A DNA stretch of 64,000 bases from Streptomyces mayonensis (GTDB lineage: Bacteria > Actinomycetota > Actinomycetes > Streptomycetales > Streptomycetaceae). Positions 7,721 through 15,642 of the stretch are shown here, one piece after another. Below the pieces are notes generated by a model, which was not told the DNA's origin, ran no database searches, and saw only the letters and a list, made by a program, of their open reading frames with translations. How positions within the stretch are numbered: the stretch's first letter is position 1; each line of letters begins with the position of its first letter. Location: contig NZ_JACBYP010000027.1 in the NCBI RefSeq assembly GCF_018982965.1, positions 17,369-81,368 of the forward strand, written 5' to 3'. The position numbers and the translations under genes were made by a program.

Positions 7721-8167
7721 GTGACGCCGAGCCTGCGCCTCGCCCGCGCCTTCCGTGCCGCCGCCCTTCTCCTCGTCGCCGTCTCCGGATACGCGGCCAC
7801 GCACAGCCTCTGGCTGGCCCTCCCCGGCCTGTACACGGCCGGCGTACTGGCCTGGTGTGCCGCGAGGGAGCAGGCGGAGCACCGGCGCAGGACCGTACGG
7901 GCGCGGCGTGCCGAGTGGCTGGCCCGGCCCTGCCCGGACGGGCCGCCCGGGGCCTGGCCGCAGCCGTGCTGCGCGTTCTGGCGCAACTCCGGCGGTGCCG
8001 TGCACGGACCCGACTGCACCCGCCCCGCAGCCGCCCGCGTGACCGTGCCCCGGTACGAGGACTGCTGCGAGCGCTGGTGGACCTCGCTGGGCACCCGGCA
8101 CGACGCCTCCTGCCGCCGCCGGACGGACACCGCGGGCCGGGACCGGGCCCGCCCGGCGCCGCAGTAG
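7721..8167 (+). CDS. Small membrane protein with Cys-rich C-terminus
   Basis: A 148-aa protein of unknown function. Two hydrophobic segments near the N-terminus (ARAFRAAALLLVAVSGYAA and LWLALPGLYTAGVLAWCAA) suggest a hairpin membrane anchor. The remainder is soluble and rich in Cys (QPCCAFWRNSG, GPDCTRP, YEDCCERWW, DASCRRR) and Arg, possibly a metal-binding or disulfide-linked domain. The GTG at 7721 follows a ggag site at 7711. I do not recognise a family. Confidence 0.65.
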   Translation: MTPSLRLARAFRAAALLLVAVSGYAATHSLWLALPGLYTAGVLAWCAAREQAEHRRRTVRARRAEWLARPCPDGPPGAWPQPCCAFWRNSGGAVHGPDCTRPAAARVTVPRYEDCCERWWTSLGTRHDASCRRRTDTAGRDRARPAPQ

Positions 8168-8182
8168 GGCTTCGGCGGGCCG

Positions 8183-8599
8183 TCAGCAACGGGCGGTGGG
8201 GTCCTGCGCGCGGCCGGGACCGCGGAAGACGGCCAGCCGCAGGACGACGAAGCGTACGACGGTCACGGCGACCGAGGTGCAGGCGAGGACCACGGTCTCG
8301 GCGGCGGGCGAGGCCCCGGGCCGTGCGTGTGCGAACCACAGCACCGCGCCGGACGTGACCAGGTAGCCGAGCAGGAAGAGGCCGCCGGCGCCCAGGTGCG
8401 CGCGGGCCGGACGGGTCGCGGCCCGACGGAACGTCAGCCGGCGGTTCGCCTCGGTGTTGAGGACCGTCAGCACCAGCAGGGAGACCAGGTTGGCCGCGGC
8501 CGGGGGCCACCACAGACGCAGCGCCCAGTACAGCAGCGCCTGCCCCGCGGTCGACACGACGCCGATCGCGACGAACCAGCCGACCTGCCGCGACCACAC
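8183..8599 (-). CDS. GtrA-like family membrane protein
   Basis: A 138-aa protein with four predicted transmembrane helices: VGWFVAIGVVSTAGQALLYW, AANLVSLLVLTVLNTEANRR, GGLFLLGYLVTSGAVLWFA and ETVVLACTSVAVTVVRFVV. The NTEANRRLTFRRA motif after helix 2 and FVVLRLAVFRG at the end are typical of GtrA-like proteins, thought to help move polyprenyl-linked sugars across the membrane or act in cell-surface polysaccharide synthesis. It starts at GTG 8599-8597 with a ggtgggg stretch upstream. It converges on the Cys-rich protein gene and has no glycosyltransferase neighbour here. Confidence 0.82.
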   Translation of the reverse strand: MWSRQVGWFVAIGVVSTAGQALLYWALRLWWPPAAANLVSLLVLTVLNTEANRRLTFRRAATRPARAHLGAGGLFLLGYLVTSGAVLWFAHARPGASPAAETVVLACTSVAVTVVRFVVLRLAVFRGPGRAQDPTARC

Positions 8600-8844
8600 C
8601 GTGCGTCCCCACCCAACTGCCCGTTCGGCGACTTCTGTCGGCGCAGCCTATCCCCCTCATCAGGTCCTTTGCCTTTTCTTTGCCGTTAGGGAACCCTGTG
8701 GTGGCCGGGCGCGTTCAACCTGGTGGCCGCCGAGGACCCGAGGGGAGTCGCGGCCGCACCGGGGCCGCACGCCCGACAGTCGAAGGCACGACGACCGACC
8801 GCACAACAGCCCGACGCACAACAACAGAAGCCGAGGTGGCACGA

Positions 8845-9408
8845 GTGGCGATGTGGGACAAGATCAAGGACCAGGCCAAGACCTTCCAGCAGTCCCAGGG
8901 CACTCGGGGAGCGGGCGGATCCGGCCCGGGCGCGCAGGGCAGCGGCCGGCCGGGATCGTCCGGCGGCTCCCGGACGCAGCTGCTCGGGATGTTCAAGTCC
9001 CAGCTCGCCTCGGCGAAGAACGAGCTCAAGAGCGGCGCCTACCGGGACGCCAGCATGGCCATGTGCGCACTGGTCGCCGCGGCCGACGGACATGTGGACC
9101 CGGCGGAGCGCACGCGGGTGGAGGAGCTGATCGTCTCCAACGAGGTGCTGCAGAACTTCCCCGCGGACCAGCTCCGTCAGCGGTTCAACCAGCACGTCGA
9201 CCGGCTGCTCGCCGACTTCGCGCAGGGCCGGAGCGAGGCCCTGCAGGTGATCGCCAAGGCGTCGAAGAAGCCCGAGGAGGCCCGCGCCGTCGTCCAGACC
9301 GGCATGGTCGTCGCCGGCGCGGACGGGGCCTTCGAGCCGTCCGAGCAGCAGGCGATCCGCGAGGCCTGCAGCGCACTCGGCGTCCCGCCCTCGGAGTTCG
9401 GCGTCTGA
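8845..9408 (+). CDS. terB: TerB family tellurite resistance protein
   Basis: A protein of 187 aa. A Gly/Ser-rich N-terminal linker (GTRGAGGSGPGAQGSG) precedes an all-helical TerB domain with the two acidic EF-like motifs ALVAAADGHVDPAERTRVEE and MVVAGADGAFEPSEQQAIRE, as in TerB/DjlA domains that bind metal ions near the membrane. The GTG at 8845 is preferred because it follows gaggtg at a good distance; ATG at 8851 is an alternative. No TerC or TerD gene adjoins it. Stand-alone TerB proteins are common in Streptomyces, and a role in tellurite resistance is not proven by this context. Confidence 0.85.
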   Translation: MAMWDKIKDQAKTFQQSQGTRGAGGSGPGAQGSGRPGSSGGSRTQLLGMFKSQLASAKNELKSGAYRDASMAMCALVAAADGHVDPAERTRVEELIVSNEVLQNFPADQLRQRFNQHVDRLLADFAQGRSEALQVIAKASKKPEEARAVVQTGMVVAGADGAFEPSEQQAIREACSALGVPPSEFGV

Positions 9409-9426
9409 CCGGGGCGAGGACCCGCC

Positions 9427-9474
9427 GGGGGCGGCCCGCCCGCCACACTCGACGTGGCGGCGCGGACCGCCCCC
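9427..9474. terminator. Hairpin between converging genes
   Basis: Outer stem gggggcgg/ccgccccc (8 bp) and inner stem ccgccac/gtggcgg (7 bp) lie between the TerB stop and the stop of the converging secreted hydrolase gene. Probably a bidirectional terminator. Confidence 0.5.
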
Positions 9475-9538
9475 GCCGCACTGCGCGCCCCGCCCCGTGA
9501 GGGCACCGGGACACACCGGGCGGGGCCGGGGCGTCGGC

Positions 9539-11017
9539 TCAGGGCGCGATCCCCACGCCCGGGATCCTGCCCCACGCCCGCTCCTGTGCGGCGGTCATGG
9601 CGGGCCAGGCGAGGCCGCCCGGACGGGGCTGCACCCGCGAGGCGTACGGCGCGGGGCGGAAGCCGGGGTCGTAGAAGCAGCCGTCGCCGTACGTCGCGTC
9701 GAAGGCGGCGCAGGACGCCGCGATCGACTGCGGGCTCGGCCGGTGGCCCGTGCGGGCCCAGGCGTCCAGCGCGGAGAGGGAGTTGGCGTACTCGGAGTCG
9801 CTCAGCGAGCTGTGCTCGTTCTCCTTGGTGAACGTCTGGACGAGGTTCCCGCCCCGGCCGGCGCCCCGGAGGGTGGCGCGGTAGGCCGACTCGTGCTCCA
9901 CGAAGGCCGTCGGGTCGTCGACGGCGTGCATCGTGAGGACGGGGAGGGAGACCCTGCCGGTGAGGTCGCTGTCGTAGGACAGGTCACGGCGCGCCGTCGG
10001 GTCGGCGGAGAAGCGTTCGACGCCCGCGTTGAGCGCCTTGTCGTCGTGCGAACCGCTGTAGCGCACGCCCCGGTTGCTCCACGGGTTCCGCCCGTCGAGC
10101 CGGTTGGTCACGATGTCCCGGAACGTGAAGGTGGCGAACCGCAGGTGTGACTCCAGGGTGCGCTCGGGGATGCCCGTGACGGCGAGGATGTCGTCGAGGT
10201 TGCGCTGCTGCACCTCGCTCCGGTCCGCCGGTTCGGACGCGAAGCCCGTGCACTCCTGGAGGCGGGCGCGCAGCCCGGCGGTCGTCATCGTGGATCCGGC
10301 CCGCAGCCCCTGCCACAGGGGGTACTGCTGCTCGGTCGGACGCGGGTGGTTGTGGCAGTAGTACTGGTAGACCACCCGCAGGTCCACGCGGTAGTCGTAG
10401 CCGCGCGAACCGCCGCCGAGGACGCCGTTGGTGAGCAGCACCCCGTCGTAGGCGCCGGGCCGCCTCCCGTAGGTCTCGGCCGCCTTGGCCGCGACGTTGC
10501 CTCCCCAGGACTGGCCGTGCAGGTAGGTGCGCTCCGGGCGGCCGAACCGGTCGGTGAACAGGCGCCGTACGTTCTCGGTGTCGGCGGCCGCCATCCGGGC
10601 CCCGTAGCCGCCGCGCCGGTAGGAGGAGGCGGCCCACGCGTACCCCTCGTCGACCATCACCGCCCAGCGTTCCAGGTCCTCGGTGCTGCGGGCCGGGTCG
10701 GAGGTGTCGCCGAGGTCGGGGCCGCCGTGGGCGTGCACGACGAGGGAGCCGTTCCAGTGGTGGGGCACGGCCATCGTGTAGTGGGCCCCGTTCTCGTCCC
10801 GGCCGGTGTAGCAGGTGGCCTTCTCGGCGAGGGCGGGCGGGCAGTCGGCGGCCGCCGCTTGCCCGGCCGCCGGTTCTTCGGCCGCCCGTGCGGGGGCGGC
10901 GGAGACGTTGCCGAGGGTGCCGAGGAACACGGCCGCCAGTGCGGCGGCCACCAGCGCCGGGCGGCTTCTGCGGCGCACCGCCCTTGTGACAGGCGTGGGA
11001 GCGTGGGGTGTGATCAA
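9539..11017 (-). CDS. Secreted alpha/beta-hydrolase (serine hydrolase)
   Basis: A 492-aa protein with an Arg-rich N-terminus and a hydrophobic stretch (ALVAAALAAVFLGTLGNVSA), probably a cleaved signal peptide ending near residue 45. The nucleophile elbow HGQSWGGN puts Ser170 in the catalytic position; HAVDDPTAFVEHES supplies the likely Asp and NEHSSLSD the likely His. VVHAHGGPD resembles an oxyanion-hole loop. Several Cys in the mature part could form disulfides. The fold is clear, but the substrate is not: esterase, amidase and tannase-like activities all use this scaffold. It lies upstream of the paa operon on the same strand direction, separated by 192 bp with no shared operon evidence. 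Confidence 0.82.
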   Translation of the reverse strand: MITPHAPTPVTRAVRRRSRPALVAAALAAVFLGTLGNVSAAPARAAEEPAAGQAAAADCPPALAEKATCYTGRDENGAHYTMAVPHHWNGSLVVHAHGGPDLGDTSDPARSTEDLERWAVMVDEGYAWAASSYRRGGYGARMAAADTENVRRLFTDRFGRPERTYLHGQSWGGNVAAKAAETYGRRPGAYDGVLLTNGVLGGGSRGYDYRVDLRVVYQYYCHNHPRPTEQQYPLWQGLRAGSTMTTAGLRARLQECTGFASEPADRSEVQQRNLDDILAVTGIPERTLESHLRFATFTFRDIVTNRLDGRNPWSNRGVRYSGSHDDKALNAGVERFSADPTARRDLSYDSDLTGRVSLPVLTMHAVDDPTAFVEHESAYRATLRGAGRGGNLVQTFTKENEHSSLSDSEYANSLSALDAWARTGHRPSPQSIAASCAAFDATYGDGCFYDPGFRPAPYASRVQPRPGGLAWPAMTAAQERAWGRIPGVGIAP

Positions 11018-11209
11018 GGTGCGGCTCCTGTGACGTGCTGCGTGAGGGCGCGGAAAATCGCCCTGCGAGCCGGGATGTTAGGAACCGCCCGGTGCCGTGA
11101 CCAGCCCTTGGATCATTGCGTTCATAGTGTTCCCCCGCTCCGGCGACGGCCCGCAGGGCACGGCCGTCGGGCGCGCGCCCGGCCTCCGTGCGCTCCGGCC
11201 GCCCGGGTC

Positions 11210-12316
11210 TCAGCTGTCGTAGTCCACGGTCAGCTGCTCGGAGACCGGGTAGGACTGACAGGTCAGGACGTAGCCGGCGTCGACCTCGGCCGCCTCCAGC
11301 GCGTAGTTGCGGCGCATCTCGGCCTGGCCGTCGGTGACCAGGGCGCGGCAGGTGCCGCACACGCCGCCCTTGCAGGCGAAGGGCAGGTCGGGCCGGGTCT
11401 GCTGGGCGCCGTCGAGGATGCTCCGCTCCCGGGACAGGGACGCGGTGGTGGAGCGGCCGTCCAGGGTGACGGTGACCTCGCTGACGGGTCCCCGCGGGCC
11501 GCTCTCCTCGTGGTGGACCTCGCGCACGGGCTCGTCGTCGGCGAAGAAGAGTTCCCGGTGGACGCGGTCCGCCGGAACACCGAGGCCGGCCAGGACCTGC
11601 TGAGCGTCCGCGACCATGCCCTGCGGTCCGCACAGCCACCAGTGGTCGGCGGCCGCCGCGTCCACCAGGGAGGCGACCAGCGCCGCCAGCCGCTCCGCGT
11701 CCAGGCGCCCGGAGAGCACCTCGGCCTCGCGCGGTTCGCGGGACAGGACGTGGGCGAGGTGGAAGCGGGTGGGGTACAGGTCCTTCAGGTCGGCCAGTTC
11801 GTCGGCGAACATCACCGTGCCGGTGCGGCGGTTGCCGTAGAAGAGGGTGACGGTCGAGCGGGTGTCGGCGGCGAGCACCGACTCCGCAATGGACACCATC
11901 GGTGTGATGCCCGAACCGGCCGCGACCAGCACGTGGTGGCCCGGCACCGTCAGGTCGGGCGTGAAGAGACCGGTGGGTGTCATCACCTCGACGGTGTCGC
12001 CCGGGCGCACCTCCTCGACCAGCCACGCGGAGAACAGACCGCCCGGCACCACCCGCACCCCGATGCGCGGCTGCGAACCGGCGGCCGCGCAGATCGAGTA
12101 GGAGCGGCGCTCGTCCCGGCCGTCGACCTCGCGCCGCAGGGTGAGCGACTGACCGGGCGCGAAGGCGAACTCCCCGGCCAGCTCGTCCGGGACCTCGAAG
12201 CTCACGGCGGCGGCGTCCGCGCACAGCCGCTCGACGGACGCGACGCGCAGCCGGTGGAAGACGGGCCGGCGGCGGGTGCGCACGGGGGCCGCCGGGACGG
12301 GGGCGGTTGGGGCCAT
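11210..12316 (-). CDS. paaE: Phenylacetyl-CoA 1,2-epoxidase reductase subunit PaaE
   Basis: A 368-aa ferredoxin-NADP reductase-like flavoprotein that passes electrons from NADPH to the PaaABC(D) oxygenase in aerobic phenylacetate breakdown. The N-terminal FAD domain has the RSYSIC motif (binding the flavin), the middle NAD(P) domain has LVAAGSGITPMVSIAES and WWLCGPQGM, and the C-terminal plant-type [2Fe-2S] domain has CKGGVCGTCRA with a distant Cys (VLTCQSYP). The ATG at 12316-12314 overlaps the stop of paaD (TGATG), showing translational coupling. It is the last gene of the paaABCDE operon. Confidence 0.95.
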   Translation of the reverse strand: MAPTAPVPAAPVRTRRRPVFHRLRVASVERLCADAAAVSFEVPDELAGEFAFAPGQSLTLRREVDGRDERRSYSICAAAGSQPRIGVRVVPGGLFSAWLVEEVRPGDTVEVMTPTGLFTPDLTVPGHHVLVAAGSGITPMVSIAESVLAADTRSTVTLFYGNRRTGTVMFADELADLKDLYPTRFHLAHVLSREPREAEVLSGRLDAERLAALVASLVDAAAADHWWLCGPQGMVADAQQVLAGLGVPADRVHRELFFADDEPVREVHHEESGPRGPVSEVTVTLDGRSTTASLSRERSILDGAQQTRPDLPFACKGGVCGTCRALVTDGQAEMRRNYALEAAEVDAGYVLTCQSYPVSEQLTVDYDS

Positions 12317-12831
12317 CAGATCTCCTTGACGTACTCGAACGGCTCGCGGCAGGAGCGGCAGCGCCACAGGGCCTTGCAGGAGGTGGCGGCGAAGCGCGAG
12401 GTCTCCTCGGTGTCCCGGGAGCCGCAGCGGGGGCAGGGCACCGCGGGCCGGGTGGGCGACAGCACCAGCGGGACCGGCCCGCGGGGTGCGCGGCCGGGCG
12501 GGGCGATGCCGTGCTCGATGAGCTTGCGGCGGCCGGACCCGGTGATCCAGTCGCTGGTCCAGGGCGGGTCCAGGACCGTGCGGATCTCCACGCGCGCGTA
12601 TCCCGCCGCGCGCAGCCGCGCGGCGACGTCCGCCCGCATCTCCGCCATGGCGGGGCACCCCGAGTAGGTGGGGGTCAGGCTCGCGACCACGGTGCCGTCC
12701 GCCCGTACCTCGACGTCGCGCAGGACACCGAGGTCGGCGAGGGTCAGCATGGGCAGCTCGGGGTCCGGCACCCGCTCGGCGACGCGCCGGGCGCGGCGGG
12801 CGTCCAGGAGCGCGGGACCGCCGGTCACCAT
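12316..12831 (-). CDS. paaD: Phenylacetate degradation protein PaaD
   Basis: A 171-aa protein of the MIP18/SufT-like family, thought to help assemble or mature the metal centre of the phenylacetyl-CoA epoxidase. The DUF59 part is seen in RVPDPELPMLTLADLGVLRDV and PTYSGCPAMAEM (with a conserved Cys). The C-terminus carries a four-Cys zinc-ribbon-like motif (CPRCGSRDTEETSRF ... CRSCREPFEYV). It overlaps paaC by 7 bp upstream and touches paaE downstream, so the set is translated as a coupled operon. Confidence 0.94.
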   Translation of the reverse strand: MVTGGPALLDARRARRVAERVPDPELPMLTLADLGVLRDVEVRADGTVVASLTPTYSGCPAMAEMRADVAARLRAAGYARVEIRTVLDPPWTSDWITGSGRRKLIEHGIAPPGRAPRGPVPLVLSPTRPAVPCPRCGSRDTEETSRFAATSCKALWRCRSCREPFEYVKEI

Positions 12832-13652
12832 GTCGCCCCCGGGTGGGCGCGGGCGACGCCCTGCAACTCGGTGAGCAGCGGCGCCAGGTGCTCGGTGTGC
12901 TCGCCCGCGCGCCCGCGACCGGGCAGCGGGCGGTGGACCGGCAGGGTCAGTCCGGCGGCGCCGGTGACCTGGCGCAGGTCGTCGGCGACCTCGTCCCGTA
13001 CGTCGTGGGCCGCGTGCAGTTCACCGAGGTACGGGGCGACCTGCTCCAGCGCCGCCCGCATCCGGCGGTGCGACTCGTCCGTGCCGTCGCCCAGGCGTAC
13101 GCACCACTGGGCGGCGTACTGCCGGTGGTACGTCAGCTCCTTGACGCCCTTGGCCGCGACCGCCGCGAGGACGGGGTCCGGGTGGCCCGTCAGCCGCCGG
13201 AAGTGCGCCAGGCGCCAGCTGGAGAGCACCAGCAGCCGTACGACGGTGAACGCGAAGTCGCCGCCGGGCAGTTCGGCCAGGGTCACGTTGCGGAAGTCGG
13301 CAGGGTCTCGGAAGTAGGCGTAGGCGTCCTCGTCCCGGCCGGTGCCGTCCACCTGGCCGGCGCGGGTGTAGAGCAGGCGGGCCTGGCCGAGCAGGTCGAG
13401 GCCGATGTTGGCCAGCGCCACCTCCTCCTCCAGCTCGGGAGCGCGGGTGATCCACTCGGCGAGCCGCTGGGCCCCTACCAGGGCGTCGTCGGCCAGCGCC
13501 ACGCACTGGGCGGCCAGTTCACCGGCGTCGACACCCTCGGGCACGGCGGTGTCGACGCCGTGCAGCGGGTCCTCGAAACCGGTGCCGTAGGCCCAGCGGG
13601 TGTCGTCCTCGTGTCCCTCGGCCAGGGTGAGGTAGACGTGGTCGTCGCTCAT
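12825..13652 (-). CDS. paaC: Phenylacetyl-CoA epoxidase structural subunit PaaC
   Basis: A 275-aa ferritin-like, four-helix-bundle protein; the non-catalytic partner that forms the stable core with PaaA. Diagnostic stretches are CVALADDALVGAQRLAEWI, NIGLDLLGQARLLYTRAG, YFRDPADFRNVTLAELP and VKELTYHRQYAAQWCVRLGDG. The diiron Glu set is degenerate, as expected for PaaC. ATG start at 13652-13650, 9 bp after the paaB stop. It lies between paaB and paaD in the operon. Confidence 0.95.
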   Translation of the reverse strand: MSDDHVYLTLAEGHEDDTRWAYGTGFEDPLHGVDTAVPEGVDAGELAAQCVALADDALVGAQRLAEWITRAPELEEEVALANIGLDLLGQARLLYTRAGQVDGTGRDEDAYAYFRDPADFRNVTLAELPGGDFAFTVVRLLVLSSWRLAHFRRLTGHPDPVLAAVAAKGVKELTYHRQYAAQWCVRLGDGTDESHRRMRAALEQVAPYLGELHAAHDVRDEVADDLRQVTGAAGLTLPVHRPLPGRGRAGEHTEHLAPLLTELQGVARAHPGATW

Positions 13653-13661
13653 GCCCTGCTC

Positions 13662-13964
13662 CTAGATGTGGGGGACGTCGTCGGGGATGTCGTAGAAGGT
13701 CGGGTGGCGGTAGACCTTGTCGGCGCTCGGGGCGAAGAAGGGGTCCTTCTCGTCCCGGGTGGAGGCGGCGATGTGTTCGGAGCGCACCACCCAGATGCTC
13801 ACGCCCTCGTTGCGCCGGGTGTAGAGGTCGCGGGCGTGGGTGAGGGCCATGGCGTCGTCGGCGGCGTGCAGCGAGCCGACGTGGACGTGGTTGAGGCCGC
13901 GCTTGCCGCGTACGAACACCTCGTACAGCGGCCAGCCCTGCCTCCCCGGCTGTTCGGGGGTCAC
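13662..13964 (-). CDS. paaB: Phenylacetyl-CoA epoxidase subunit PaaB
   Basis: A 100-aa small subunit of the multicomponent epoxidase, containing [34 protein letters not shown] and the C-terminal [19 protein letters not shown]. PaaB bridges the PaaAC heterodimers. The GTG at 13964-13962 is chosen by the family length and overlaps the stop of paaA by 4 bp. The stop codon lies 9 bp before the paaC start. Confidence 0.94.
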   Translation of the reverse strand: MTPEQPGRQGWPLYEVFVRGKRGLNHVHVGSLHAADDAMALTHARDLYTRRNEGVSIWVVRSEHIAASTRDEKDPFFAPSADKVYRHPTFYDIPDDVPHI

Positions 13965-14947
13965 GCCACCGCTCCCTTCTCCGCGCGGGCGGCCTGCCTG
14001 GCGGCGTGGGCGGTGGCCGCCTCGCGCACCCAGGCGCCCTCCTCGTGGGCGGTGCGCCGCCGCTGGACGCGCTGCGCGTTGCACGGCCCTTCGCCCTTGA
14101 TGACCCGCGTCAGCTCGTCCCAGTCGGGGGTGCCGAAGTCGTGGTGGCCCGTCTCCTCGTTCCAGCGCAGCTCGGGGTCGGGCAGGGTGACGCCGAGCTT
14201 CTCGGCCTGCGGGACGGTCATGTCGACGAAGCGCCTGCGCAGTTCGTCGTTGCTGTGCCGCTTGATCTTCCAGGCCATCGACCGTGCCGAGTTGGGCGAG
14301 GCGTCGTCGGGCGGGCCGAACATCATCAGGGACGGCCACCACCAGCGGTCCACGGCGTCCTGGACCATCCCGCGCTGGGCCGGGGTGCCGCGCATCATCG
14401 TCATCAGCAGTTCGTAGCCCTGCCGCTGGTGGAAGGACTCCTCCTTGCAGATGCGCACCATCGCGCGCGCGTAAGGCCCGTAGGAGCTGCGGCACAGCGG
14501 CACCTGGTTGCAGATCGCGGCGCCGTCCACGAACCAGCCGATCACGCCGATGTCGGCGAAGCTCAGGGTCGGGTAGTTGAAGATCGAGGAGTACTTCTGG
14601 CGGCCCTCGATCAGCCGCTCGGTGAGGTCGTCGCGGTCCGCGCCGAGCGTCTCCGCCGCCGAGTAGAGGTACAGCCCGTGTCCCGCCTCGTCCTGGACCT
14701 TGGCGAACAGGATCGCCTTGCGGCGCAGTGACGGGGCACGGGTGATCCACTCGCCCTCGGGCTGCATGCCGATGATCTCCGAGTGCGCGTGCTGGGCGAT
14801 CTGCCGGACCAGCGTCCTGCGGTAGCCGTCGGGCATCCAGTCGCGCGGTTCGACGCGCTGGTCGCGCGCGATCGTCGTGTCGAAGTGCTCCTGGAGTCCG
14901 TCCGGCCCGTCCGGGGGCGGCGTCTCGGCGGCGTGCTTCGTGGTCAT
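13961..14947 (-). CDS. paaA: Phenylacetyl-CoA epoxidase catalytic subunit PaaA
   Basis: A 328-aa catalytic subunit that inserts oxygen into the aromatic ring of phenylacetyl-CoA. The diiron-binding helices are visible: [21 protein letters not shown] (in part) with the E..H pair, [17 protein letters not shown] with a second E..H pair, and [13 protein letters not shown]. The ATG at 14947-14945 is preferred; an upstream in-frame extension reaches into the operator region and is unlikely to be coding. It is the first gene of paaABCDE and lies behind a palindrome (14964-14981) that resembles a TetR-family operator. Confidence 0.95.
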   Translation of the reverse strand: MTTKHAAETPPPDGPDGLQEHFDTTIARDQRVEPRDWMPDGYRRTLVRQIAQHAHSEIIGMQPEGEWITRAPSLRRKAILFAKVQDEAGHGLYLYSAAETLGADRDDLTERLIEGRQKYSSIFNYPTLSFADIGVIGWFVDGAAICNQVPLCRSSYGPYARAMVRICKEESFHQRQGYELLMTMMRGTPAQRGMVQDAVDRWWWPSLMMFGPPDDASPNSARSMAWKIKRHSNDELRRRFVDMTVPQAEKLGVTLPDPELRWNEETGHHDFGTPDWDELTRVIKGEGPCNAQRVQRRRTAHEEGAWVREAATAHAARQAARAEKGAVA

Positions 14948-14963
14948 CGTCACCAGCTTCCCA

Positions 14964-14981
14964 ACCGACCATTCGTTCGGT
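14964..14981 (-). promoter_or_regulatory. Putative TetR-type (PaaR-like) operator of paaA
   Basis: accga-ccattcgt-tcggt: 5-bp outer arms are perfect complements, with a further C/G match inside. It lies 17 bp before the paaA start codon. Read on the minus strand it contains CGAATGGTCGGT, which is repeated exactly in front of the divergent thioesterase gene. Confidence 0.55.
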
Positions 14982-15089
14982 ATCAGTGTGACTGCTTTCC
15001 GGACGCCGGGCAAGACCCCGGGGCCCCGCCGTCACCACTCTTGACAGCGCGAGCGGGCGACTGGATTACTGGGCCAGGGCCGCAGGCGA

Positions 15090-15103
15090 ACCGAATGGTC
15101 GGT
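15090..15103 (+). promoter_or_regulatory. Second copy of the paa operator motif
   Basis: accga-atgg-tcggt, containing CGAATGGTCGGT identical to the paaA-side motif on the opposite strand. It lies about 24 bp before the thioesterase start. The intervening sequence (ggtcgggatatcggtcggg) adds a further TCGG half-site. Two matching sites in a divergent promoter suggest one regulator controls both arms of the cluster. No regulator gene is present nearby. Confidence 0.5.
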
Positions 15104-15126
15104 CGGGATATCGGTCGGGACATGGG

Positions 15127-15642
15127 GTGATCGGAGACGTGTCGGAGGTCACTGAGCAGACGCCCGCGGAGGCGATGTTCGCCGCGGACCGGGCCTCACG
15201 CGGGCTCGGCATCGAGTTGGTGGAGCACGGCGAGGGGGCCGCCGCCGTCCGGATGACCGTGACCCCGGCGATGGTGAACGGCCGCCGGATCGCCCACGGC
15301 GGCTTCCTGTTCCTGCTGGCCGACACCGCCTTCGCCTGCGCGTGCAACACCCACGGACCCGTGACCGTGGCGGCCGGCGCCGACATCGTCTTCGTCGCCC
15401 CGGCCCGGGAGGGCGACGTGCTCGTGGCCCGCGCCGAGGAGCGCGCCCGCTACGGGCGCAGCGGGATCTACGACGTGAGCGTGCGGCGCGGCGACGAGGT
15501 GATCGCGGAGTTCCGCGGCCGCAGCCGCACCGTGCGGGACGGCGGGGCCGGCCACCGCGCGCGGGACGACGAGAACACCCACCGCGCGCGGGAGGGCACG
15601 GCGTGCGAGACGCCGGGCACGACGACGAAGGAGTCGCGATGA
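15127..15642 (+). CDS. paaI: Phenylacetate pathway hotdog thioesterase PaaI
   Basis: A 171-aa hotdog-fold acyl-CoA thioesterase. The motif NGRRIAHGGFLFLLADTAFA carries the conserved Asn51, His57-Gly-Gly and catalytic Asp66, as in PaaI, which is thought to rescue CoA from dead-end intermediates. The last ~35 residues are a polar tail beyond the fold. The start is given as GTG 15127; GTG 15139 is a reasonable alternative. Its stop overlaps the paaK start (ATGA), so the two genes are translationally coupled. It is divergent from paaABCDE. Confidence 0.9.
   Translation: MIGDVSEVTEQTPAEAMFAADRASRGLGIELVEHGEGAAAVRMTVTPAMVNGRRIAHGGFLFLLADTAFACACNTHGPVTVAAGADIVFVAPAREGDVLVARAEERARYGRSGIYDVSVRRGDEVIAEFRGRSRTVRDGGAGHRARDDENTHRAREGTACETPGTTTKESR

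Noticed and set aside
9984..12224. A long minus-strand frame covering the secreted hydrolase and paaE in another frame.
   Set aside because: Both genes are fully explained by their own frames with conserved motifs.
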